A program made the translations under genes and the position numbers. The notes beneath the pieces are model-generated. The model was not told the origin of the DNA. It saw only the letters and a program-made list of their open reading frames with translations, and did not search any database. Shown piece after piece: positions 1 through 5,776 of a stretch of DNA of 6,523 nt. The stretch is from Spirochaetales bacterium (GTDB lineage: Bacteria; Spirochaetota; Spirochaetia; JAGLYY01). Position 1 is the first letter of the stretch. Every line of letters starts with the position of its first letter. The stretch spans positions 1-6,523 of the forward strand of contig JAGLYY010000299.1 in NCBI GenBank assembly GCA_023131935.1. Reading direction: 5' to 3'.

Positions 1-37
1 GATTCCCGAATTACGACAACAGAAGAAAAACAGAAAG

Positions 38-72
38 AAGCCCTTCGAGAACGGTTTCTCAAAGGGCTTTTT
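38..72. terminator. Strong hairpin with T-run, probable intrinsic terminator (possibly bidirectional)
   Basis: An 8-bp outer stem (AAGCCCTT at 38-45 with AAGGGCTT at 62-69) is separated by one mismatch from a 5-bp inner stem (GAGAA at 47-51 with TTCTC at 56-60) and closes on a 4-base loop. On the plus strand it is followed by a short T-run (68-72). On the minus strand it is followed by a pyrimidine-rich tail ending in five Ts. It could end a rightward gene lying before the window, or leftward transcription coming through 117-467. All three plus frames are open through it, so I cannot exclude that it lies inside a coding end. Confidence 0.6.
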
Positions 73-116
73 GCATTCGATACGACCATTACGGGTCGGG
101 CATCGTACCGTGACGG

Positions 117-467
117 TCAGAAATGATTCCCGGCAGGGTGACCATAAGCTCCTCCGGACTCATGATGTTTCAAACACCCTTTCCGAAACCCGTTAGATTT
201 CCCGGCAATCAATCCCGCAGGTCGCTTCCCCGGTCCGTCGCAAAAATCATAAGCGGCATGAATTCGCTGATGATAATGAAATAGACGCAATGGTCTTTGA
301 AAATTCAGAAGAGGATTGTCCTCTTTCATACCGGAAAATGATACTTCAGGCTGAAAGCGCAGTGAAACAGAGGTTGATTTTACCGATTTGAAAGTTTCCT
401 GGACAAACCACTCCCGGAGAATGGAAGATGAGAACACTGTGAAAAGTGAAGTAACCCTTAAACAGCC
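117..467 (-). pseudogene. Doubtful minus-strand open frame, possibly a second transposase-like remnant
   Basis: A stop-free minus-strand frame runs from a stop at 468-470 down to a stop at 117-119. The only early start is a GTG at 437, giving about 106 residues, and I see no convincing ribosome binding site before it. Counted from that GTG, residues 57-80 read HQRIHAAYDF followed by CDGPGKRPAGLIAGK. This vaguely recalls the C-terminal pattern of some DDE transposases (YNF, then a PA and a small-residue AG motif), but I cannot place it in a named family. It lies immediately downstream of, and overlaps by a few bases in another frame, the clearer integrase remnant at 458-631, which favours debris of mobile DNA. 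It could equally be a chance open frame. The residue pattern is seen directly; any transposase identity is a weak inference. Confidence 0.25.
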
Positions 468-631
468 TTACGGTAATAGTGCCGGTACATACCAAAGAGT
501 ACCGGTCTGCTTACAATTTCCCCTTCACTTTGCGGCGGAGTACCATCTGGAATATTGTTTCCGATTCCCTGATGAGGTCTTATGGAGTTGCATATCAGGA
601 ATCCAGCAGAGCAATAGTATTTTTCTGATAT
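458..631 (-). pseudogene. C-terminal remnant of a DDE integrase/transposase (rve-type)
   Basis: The minus-strand frame between stops (632-634 and the terminal TAA at 458-460) encodes 57 residues with no start codon of its own. Residues 15-25 are NSIRPHQGIGN and residues 41-56 are SRPVLFGMYRHYYRKA. From memory of the family, this matches the end of rve-domain integrase-like transposases, where a YNxxRPHQGxGN motif lies near the last catalytic segment and the protein ends in a SRPVLxGLxxxYYRKA-like tail. The natural C-terminus and stop seem preserved, while the whole catalytic DDE part is missing: upstream of 631 the frame hits a stop, and the other two minus frames between 632 and 742 show no recognisable integrase sequence. 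It therefore cannot transpose by itself. I could not find terminal inverted repeats or a target-site duplication around it. It is too short and truncated to name the IS family. Confidence 0.72.
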
Positions 632-732
632 TTATTGTTCTGCTCTGGATGATATGATAAGATACCTTTGAAATAATAAGGGAATAAAACCGTTAAGTGT
701 TCTTTGAAAAGCAAGAGAAGGAAAGAGAAAAG

Positions 733-756
733 ATCAGAGGGATTACTCCCTCTGAT
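733..756 (-). terminator. Intrinsic terminator of the GxxExxR gene, overlapping its stop codon
   Basis: A perfect 9-bp inverted repeat (ATCAGAGGG at 733-741 and CCCTCTGAT at 748-756) encloses a 6-base loop. Read on the minus strand it is followed at once by a T-rich tract (CTTTTCTCTTT). The TAA stop of the upstream gene (743-745) lies in the loop, so the last codons of that gene form one arm of the hairpin. Confidence 0.75.
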
Positions 757-1117
757 GAACAAACCGCTTCCATTCGACCCTGGTATTGCGGAAGTTTAGA
801 AGATACCCAACCGGAACGCCTGATAGCCTTAGATAGTTGATAAGCTGAGCTTCCATTGTAGAGCCAAGAGCTTTGACCGACTTGAGTTCTAAGATGATAG
901 AGTTGTCTACGACAAGATCGGCTACATAGGCACCGGCCAATTCACCCTTGTAGTAAAGCGGATACACTTTCTGCCTTTCAAAGGGAACCCCTGCATGCGA
1001 TAACTCGATAACGAGAGCACCTTCATAAGCCGACTCCAACAACCCGGGACCAAGAATGTTATGAACGCTGAAAGCCATACCGAGAACGGAATCTGACAAT
1101 GTTTTGTGTAACAGCAT
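743..1117 (-). CDS. GxxExxR family protein (PD-(D/E)xK nuclease-like)
   Basis: This 124-residue protein looks like a complete member of the GxxExxR family (Pfam PDDEXK_3 type), whose members are about 120-130 residues and whose biological role is not settled. The hallmark N-terminal block is present at residues 21-33 (ILGPGLLESAYEG). The family's final Arg position is Tyr here (GLLESAY), which I believe is a common variant. A nuclease-like core follows: D67 in YVADLVV, E77 and K79 in ILELK, and Q91 with Y95 in AQLINYL, matching the D-ExK-QxxxY arrangement of the fold. The end WKRFVHQRE is basic. It has no signal peptide or membrane segment, so it is cytoplasmic. The ATG start is firm because AGGAGGT lies six bases upstream on the minus strand. 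The gene stands alone, divergent from the operon at 1608, beside transposase debris, and has its own terminator. Its substrate is unknown; nuclease activity is only inferred from the fold. Confidence 0.9.
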   Translation of the reverse strand: MLLHKTLSDSVLGMAFSVHNILGPGLLESAYEGALVIELSHAGVPFERQKVYPLYYKGELAGAYVADLVVDNSIILELKSVKALGSTMEAQLINYLRLSGVPVGYLLNFRNTRVEWKRFVHQRE

Positions 1118-1122
1118 CTGCT

Positions 1123-1129
1123 ACCTCCT
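1123..1129 (-). promoter_or_regulatory. Ribosome binding site AGGAGGT of the GxxExxR gene
   Basis: The minus strand reads AGGAGGT, then five bases, then ATG at 1117-1115 (AGGAGG to ATG is six bases). This is close to a perfect Shine-Dalgarno sequence at ideal spacing. It fixes the start of the 124-residue protein and predicts strong translation whenever the message is made. Confidence 0.85.
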
Positions 1130-1184
1130 GTTTTACTTTCAAACACCGTTCCTGTGACGAGCTGGACTCCCTGCGGTCGTGCCT

Positions 1185-1199
1185 CCACAAAACTTGTGG
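1185..1199. repeat. Small perfect inverted repeat in the leader of the GxxExxR gene
   Basis: CCACAA (1185-1190) and TTGTGG (1194-1199) are perfect complements around a 3-base spacer. The repeat lies about 70 bases before the GxxExxR start codon. There is no T-run on either side, so it is not a typical terminator. It could be an RNA stem in the 5' leader, an operator, or a chance palindrome. Confidence 0.4.
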
Positions 1200-1494
1200 C
1201 AAAAGGGCCGGTCAAGGATTTGAGGGAACCGAGAACCCGAAGGGCTTGTCCTTTACAGGGAGGAGCAGGAAGGTACAATGAAAAAAGCAGGAGGAAAGGG
1301 GCTGCAAAAAAAGAATCCTTTTTATCAAATATGAAAGTCTTACGATTGCAAGTAAAGCTATCAGGAGTGAACATCGTGTCCTATCGGCGTGACCCCATAC
1401 CTTTACAGCCCATATCAGTTGTTTGAATAACTTTCTTCATCCATGAAGTTGTCCGGCAACACGGATGGTAACTGCGTGGATAGACTGAAGGGGG

Positions 1495-1525
1495 GTAGGC
1501 TGTAGGCTGATAGGGGATTAGCCTA
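1495..1525. repeat. Tandem 7-mer (GTAGGCT x2) overlapping an inverted repeat
   Basis: GTAGGCT occurs twice in direct succession (1495-1508). The second copy's TAGGCT (1503-1508) pairs with AGCCTA (1520-1525) across 11 bases. The cluster is about 60 bases upstream of the operon's -10 box, where an operator would be plausible. No regulator can be named from it. Confidence 0.35.
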
Positions 1526-1560
1526 AATAGTTACGATAGAAGCAGATTTTTCTTTTCTCC

Positions 1561-1591
1561 TTTACCTGTATAGACGATATTTATATATAAT
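1561..1591 (+). promoter_or_regulatory. Probable sigma-70-type promoter of the envelope operon
   Basis: A perfect TATAAT box (1586-1591) lies in an AT-rich run. The best -35 match is the weak TTTACC (1561-1566) at the long spacing of 19 bases; TTACCT at 18 bases is poorer. Transcription would begin near 1598. This excludes the in-frame ATG at 1590, which sits inside the -10 box, and leaves the ATG at 1608 as the first usable start. That implies a very short 5' leader (about 10 bases), with GGTGG (1596-1600) as the only ribosome-binding-like sequence. Confidence 0.55.
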
Positions 1592-1607
1592 GGTTGGTGG
1601 TTTTCAT

Positions 1608-2864
1608 ATGAAGAAAGCGGCAGCATTCCTCCTTTTTCTGTTTATCCTTTCGGGGACCGTCTGGGGGTTTTCTTCAGCGATAGATAATCCCTTTTCTGCA
1701 CGGGAAAATGTGGAAATACGACGGGAGATGGAGAGCGTGATTCTTGGGTCCCTGTCAGCTGTAGTGAATACCCCCTTCCGGGTTTTCCCTCAACAGGAAG
1801 AGTATCACCGGGTAAAATTTCAGACCCGGGAGTCGGAGCATGCTTTTTATATTCTTTTTACCAATGAGAGGGCGTTTACTTTTCCCCTTTATTCCAGTGG
1901 CAGCTATATAATTAAGCGAAGTAAAGAATCGGGTGAGTTCCTCCAGATTAAAATTTTCCTGAAAAATGATCCCGGTTCCTTCCTTCGTATTTTCCCGCAC
2001 GGAAGCCGTTCCTCCATGGATATCTGGCTCTATAACACACGGGTGCAGAAAGGGGTGATTGTACCGATGGAGATTGAAGAGCTCGCGGTTACCCCCCTCG
2101 CCCTCCTTATCGAAAGGACAAAGGAAGCTGTACGGTGGGACCTGATTTTTCCGGTGGTTCAGTACTCCCTCTATGATCCCGTAACAGAAATGGTAGAAAA
2201 AATCCGGGATTCTATGGAATTTCTTCAAGACGCGGATGATGGCGCCATGGATGCGGAAGGTAATTGGATATTAATAGAAAATTCTTCTTCCCAGGAGGGT
2301 GGTTTCAACTGTTCAGGTTTTGTGAAGTGGGTCATTGACGGGCTTTATCTTCCCAGGAACGGTACCCTCCTCCCAATCGAACTATTGAAAGTGAAACAAT
2401 TGGACATCCGTGGAAATGAATGGACCGACCGGTATGAGGATGAGAGGGACCCCTGGTTTGGTCTTGATTGGACGAGAAATCTCGCGGCCATTATCCGCGG
2501 CACTCCCGAAGATCCCGAAAGGATGGATGTTCGAAACCTTCCCTTCCTCCGTTATGTGGAGGATGAAGGGTATCGGATAGAGGAACTCCCTCTTGCGCTC
2601 TATCTGCTTGCTGTTCAATCCCCGGGAAGTTTCTATCTGGCTTCGGTAAGTCAGGATTTCGGAACCGATCCTGTTCTTCATCAGCACACCCATGTTCTTG
2701 CTTTGTTTCCGACCTTAAGTCGCGATGGTGATCTCCGGATAGCTGTAATGGAACGGAACCTGCAGGCAAGTCTCGACAGCCTCCTTTCACGGTATCCCAA
2801 GGAATACATCCATCTTGTGAGGGTTGAGGGGGACCCGCTGTTTCGGTTGCCCACATTGCCCTGA
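1608..2864 (+). CDS. Exported NlpC/P60-like cysteine hydrolase family protein
   Basis: The protein has 418 residues from the ATG at 1608. This start is chosen because the in-frame ATG 18 bases earlier overlaps the -10 box and the later one begins a clean signal peptide: MKKAA, a hydrophobic run FLLFLFIL, and cleavage near residue 20-24 (GFSSA). Residues 30-190 are a beta-rich region I do not recognise. The catalytic-type motif NCSGFVKWV (C235 in this numbering) resembles the DCSG nucleophile block of NlpC/P60 peptidases. A later cluster HQHTHVLALF (H358, H360, H362) resembles their HxxxxY/F histidine strand. NlpC/P60 enzymes usually cleave peptidoglycan stem peptides, so a cell-wall target is plausible. 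The gap between Cys and His, about 125 residues, is much longer than the usual 50-60 and contains GLDWTRNLA (285-293). A divergent or non-peptidase member of the papain-like fold is possible. It is first in the operon; the next gene starts 44 bases on, with no terminator between. Confidence 0.75.
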   Translation: MKKAAAFLLFLFILSGTVWGFSSAIDNPFSARENVEIRREMESVILGSLSAVVNTPFRVFPQQEEYHRVKFQTRESEHAFYILFTNERAFTFPLYSSGSYIIKRSKESGEFLQIKIFLKNDPGSFLRIFPHGSRSSMDIWLYNTRVQKGVIVPMEIEELAVTPLALLIERTKEAVRWDLIFPVVQYSLYDPVTEMVEKIRDSMEFLQDADDGAMDAEGNWILIENSSSQEGGFNCSGFVKWVIDGLYLPRNGTLLPIELLKVKQLDIRGNEWTDRYEDERDPWFGLDWTRNLAAIIRGTPEDPERMDVRNLPFLRYVEDEGYRIEELPLALYLLAVQSPGSFYLASVSQDFGTDPVLHQHTHVLALFPTLSRDGDLRIAVMERNLQASLDSLLSRYPKEYIHLVRVEGDPLFRLPTLP

Positions 2865-2908
2865 ATAGTATTGAAGAAATCAATTTCCTGGGATATCTTT
2901 CTTTTAGT

Positions 2909-5776
2909 ATGATTAAGAAAATATATTTTCTCTTTACCTTGACAGTTTTCTCGTTATTCATAGCACTGCCGGAAATCGGTGCTCAGCCTCTGGAGAAACA
3001 ACTCTTCAGGGATGGTGAGAACCGTTTCTCTTCAGGGGAGTATGAAATAGCTCTGAACCGATATGATGAATTCCTCGATCATTATCCCCTTTCAAACCTT
3101 GTCCCTGATGTGCAGTTCCGCCGGGCGATTTGTCTCTATCGATTAGGGCGGTACGAGGAGTCCTTTTCACTTCTGGGCAGAATCGAAGTAAGGTACCGCA
3201 CCACCGGTTTCCTTCCATTTCTCTCTTTCTGGAAAGGAATGACAGCTTTTCAGCAGGGGCGTTACTCTCCGGCCGCGGGGTATTTTACTGAATACCTTGG
3301 GGGTGCCGATTCTTCCCTGTCTGTGGAAGCCAGGTACTATCAGGGGATGGCGTATTATCGTGATGGTGATTTTTCCAGCGCCCGGGAAGCCCTGGAGATG
3401 CTCTCCTCTGAAGAGCTGTCTGCCCGTCCTTATGCCACGGCCCTCTTATCTTCCTTTTATCTTCGGGAAGAGAGGTATGAGACCCTTCTGTCCCTCACCG
3501 AGGGGTATGCGGCAATAGAAAGGGTGGGTACAACCGGGGCCGAGGGCCGAATTCTCCTCTATCGTGCTGAAGCCCTCCGCGCGATTGGAGAGATGAATAG
3601 GGCCATGAAGATTTATGAAAACTTAAAAAATGGGGAACCCGAGGTTGCAGCTGCCGCTTTTATCCGACTTTTTGAGTATTACGAAGAGGATTGGGATGCC
3701 CGCCGGGCTCTCATTGATGAGGGGGAAGTTGTTCTGTCCGGAGCGCAGGTCACCCTCCTGGATTTCTGGCTCAGGATTGCTATTGCCAGTTACCGGCAGG
3801 GAAAAGAGGACCTCGCTGAGGTATATCTCAACCGGATACGCCGAATCGCAGAGCCGCAACAGATAAACGGCCTGGTCCCCCTCTATCTTGCTGAGATAGG
3901 GAGGAAGCAGGGAGATTTAGAGCGGGCGATTGCAGTTCTCGAGGAATACACCTCTCCCGATACCGACAGGGAGGAATATATCCTCTTCAATTTGACCTCC
4001 CTCTATATCGCGACAGAAAAATGGGCAAGAGCGATAGAAATCTTAACCGATTTCATGACCCGTTATCCGGAATCGAAACTCTTTCCACGGGCCACTTACC
4101 TTCTGGCATACAGTGTCTATCGACAGGATGATTATTCCCGTTCCTTGAAAATTATCGAATCCCTTATTAATTCCACCGAATTCAATATTGTTGCTTCAGA
4201 CGCATTGATGCTGGGATCTGTTCTTTACCAAAAAGTGCAGAATCTTCCTGCTTCACTCAGGCTTATGGAGGAATACCATACTTTACATCCGGATGACAGT
4301 ACGGTTACATTGGAAATCCTGAAATTACAATTTCATCTTGGCCGTTTTTCTGTTGTGGCATCCTTTGGGGGATTTTCCGGTGATGGGTCCCGGGAGGAAA
4401 ATTACACCGCACTTTACCTCAAGGGCCTTTCCCTTCTGGAATTAAAACAATACCAGGGGGCGATTACGCTTTTAAAGGATATTCCTCCGGACCTGCCGTC
4501 AATTGGCGAATCGGTTTTGTTTTACCGGGGATGGGCCGAGTACCGATTAGCAGAGTATGAGAATGCCAGGGAGAGTTTTGAGGAATACCTTGAAAAAGGA
4601 CAAGACAGGGAGATGAAAGAACGCGCGCTCTATCTTGCCGGATGGTGTGCTTACAACCGGGGAGATTTTCAAACAGCGGAGAAACATTTCAATACCTATT
4701 CCCATACCGGCGGGGATCCGGATCGGGGAGTTTTCATGTATGGGAAGAGCCTCTTCGAGCAGGACAGGCTCAAGGAGGCGGGGATTGTGTTCCGTTCCCT
4801 CGGTATTGATAATCCCTCCTCCCCCTTTGGAGATGACGCGTATTTCGAATATGCCCGGATCCTCAACCTGACCGGAGATGGGAAGGGGAGCGCGGAAGCA
4901 TATCTTCAATTGGCAAAAGGGTATCCGCGAAGCAACCTGGCCGAAGAGAGTTATTACCGGCGGGCGGAGGTGCTGTTTTCCGCTGAATTATGGGAACAGG
5001 CCCGTCTTGCCTACTACGACTACCGTACACGATACCCCGGAGGAACCAGGGTTGGCGCCGCTCTCTTTTGGGGGGGTAGAGCTTTTCAGGAATCGGCTGA
5101 GAATTTTGGTGCTGTCCTCCTCTGGGAGAAACTTGCTGAGGATTTTCCCGATAGTCAGTTCCGTTTTAATGCCCTCCTTGAAACGGCCCGAATATATGCG
5201 GTGACCGGGGATATCCGGAAAGCATATAATTACTATCACGAGCTTTCCACTCTCTATCCCCAGGAATCCGCCGGTGCGAGGATAGGCGGAGAAGCTGAGA
5301 AACTCCGATACCAGCTTATGGGGCAAAGCGACCGGGAGGCTGAATTGTCTGTAACTATCGGGAAAGAGGGGGGAGCGGCTACCGAAAAGGGGCGGGAGGC
5401 AATTCTGGAACTATCCAGGATCTTCATTTACCAGGGAGGCGGAAAACAGGGGCTCGCTTTAAAAATGCTGGGAGATGTTCTTACATCCGAACAGGCAACC
5501 GATCATGAAACCGCCCAGGTCCACTATTTGATCGGGGAGTATTACAGTCTGAATCAGGACCCGGTCGAGGCCGCGGGGGAATTTCTCAAAGCTGCTGTGG
5601 CTGACCCCGCGGATAGAGATCTGATGGCCCGCTCAATGTTCCGGGCAGCGGAGATGACAATGCTGGGAGGAAACATCTCTCAGACAAGGGCTTTAGTCCG
5701 GCGGTTAAAGGAAAACTTTCCCGACAGCCAATGGGCGGCAGAGGCAGAATCCCTCCTTGAAGGGGGTAGAGAATGA
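2909..5776 (+). CDS. Long exported TPR-repeat protein (periplasmic or outer-membrane scaffold)
   Basis: A 955-residue protein with an N-terminal signal peptide (MIKKIYFLFTLTVFSLFIAL, cleavage near GAQ at 24-26; no lipobox Cys). The rest is nearly all TPR-like helix pairs. Clear units include 32-60 (ENRFSSGEYEIALNRYDEFL then DHYP), 141-166, 390-420, 536-562, 573-597, 644-674, 680-710, 716-747, 753-784, 868-898 and 905-938. Many end in a YP or FPDS turn, as in CpoB/YbgF-, BamD- and other periplasmic TPR proteins that bind partner proteins. No enzymatic domain is seen. Residues 785-835 (AGARIGG...GGAATEKGRE) are less repeat-like and may be a hinge. The start ATG lacks a good ribosome binding site: GGGA is 16 bases away, so translation may depend on the upstream gene. 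It overlaps the next gene by ATGA, suggesting matched production with the barrel protein. It is more than twice the length of CpoB or BamD, so orthology to those is not claimed. Confidence 0.88.
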   Translation: MIKKIYFLFTLTVFSLFIALPEIGAQPLEKQLFRDGENRFSSGEYEIALNRYDEFLDHYPLSNLVPDVQFRRAICLYRLGRYEESFSLLGRIEVRYRTTGFLPFLSFWKGMTAFQQGRYSPAAGYFTEYLGGADSSLSVEARYYQGMAYYRDGDFSSAREALEMLSSEELSARPYATALLSSFYLREERYETLLSLTEGYAAIERVGTTGAEGRILLYRAEALRAIGEMNRAMKIYENLKNGEPEVAAAAFIRLFEYYEEDWDARRALIDEGEVVLSGAQVTLLDFWLRIAIASYRQGKEDLAEVYLNRIRRIAEPQQINGLVPLYLAEIGRKQGDLERAIAVLEEYTSPDTDREEYILFNLTSLYIATEKWARAIEILTDFMTRYPESKLFPRATYLLAYSVYRQDDYSRSLKIIESLINSTEFNIVASDALMLGSVLYQKVQNLPASLRLMEEYHTLHPDDSTVTLEILKLQFHLGRFSVVASFGGFSGDGSREENYTALYLKGLSLLELKQYQGAITLLKDIPPDLPSIGESVLFYRGWAEYRLAEYENARESFEEYLEKGQDREMKERALYLAGWCAYNRGDFQTAEKHFNTYSHTGGDPDRGVFMYGKSLFEQDRLKEAGIVFRSLGIDNPSSPFGDDAYFEYARILNLTGDGKGSAEAYLQLAKGYPRSNLAEESYYRRAEVLFSAELWEQARLAYYDYRTRYPGGTRVGAALFWGGRAFQESAENFGAVLLWEKLAEDFPDSQFRFNALLETARIYAVTGDIRKAYNYYHELSTLYPQESAGARIGGEAEKLRYQLMGQSDREAELSVTIGKEGGAATEKGREAILELSRIFIYQGGGKQGLALKMLGDVLTSEQATDHETAQVHYLIGEYYSLNQDPVEAAGEFLKAAVADPADRDLMARSMFRAAEMTMLGGNISQTRALVRRLKENFPDSQWAAEAESLLEGGRE
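5761..5776 (+). promoter_or_regulatory. Ribosome binding site and ATGA start/stop overlap (translational coupling)
   Basis: AGGGGGT (5761-5767) lies five bases before the ATG at 5773-5775, one mismatch from AGGAGGT. The TGA stop of the TPR gene (5774-5776) shares two bases with that ATG. This fixes the start of the barrel gene and predicts that the two products are made together. Confidence 0.8.

Larger units (their letters stand above)
1130..1561. other. Divergent intergenic region without a convincing gene
   Basis: About 430 bases separate the leftward GxxExxR gene from the rightward envelope operon. Short open frames exist on both strands, but none combines a good start, a ribosome binding site and protein-like composition. 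The first 160 bases or so form the presumed leader of the GxxExxR gene and contain a small inverted repeat (1185-1199). A weak minus-strand promoter candidate is TTGCAA (1346-1351) with an AT-rich block (1321-1329) 17-19 bases downstream. The rest holds a tandem 7-mer and an inverted repeat (1495-1525), then a T-rich stretch before the operon promoter. No tRNA, riboswitch or CRISPR is recognised. Confidence 0.55.

Noticed and set aside
1..123. C-terminal end of a plus-strand gene entering from the left
   Set aside because: All three plus frames are open for the first 100 bases, none looks protein-like, and a terminator-type hairpin sits inside the stretch; no frame can be preferred.
388..657. 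Plus-strand open frame of 89 codons
   Set aside because: It lies opposite the integrase remnant, which has a recognisable protein motif on the minus strand; this frame shows none and has no ribosome binding site.
680..740. Possible integron attC-like site (GTTAAGT near 692)
   Set aside because: A single 7-base match to the core consensus without the paired inner and outer repeats of an attC site; expected by chance.
922..1374. Minus-strand open frame of 150 codons overlapping the GxxExxR gene and its leader
   Set aside because: Its second part is a shadow of the GxxExxR gene in another frame, and it would cover that gene's strong ribosome binding site. The first part has no recognisable domain.
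2875..2886. Small inverted repeat GAAAT/ATTTC between the first two operon genes
   Set aside because: Only five AT-rich base pairs with a 2-base loop and no T-run, so neither a terminator nor a supportable regulatory element.
2491..2961. Minus-strand frame of 156 codons across the junction of the first two operon genes
   Set aside because: It is antisense to the convincing NlpC/P60-like gene and the signal peptide of the TPR gene, and has no domain.
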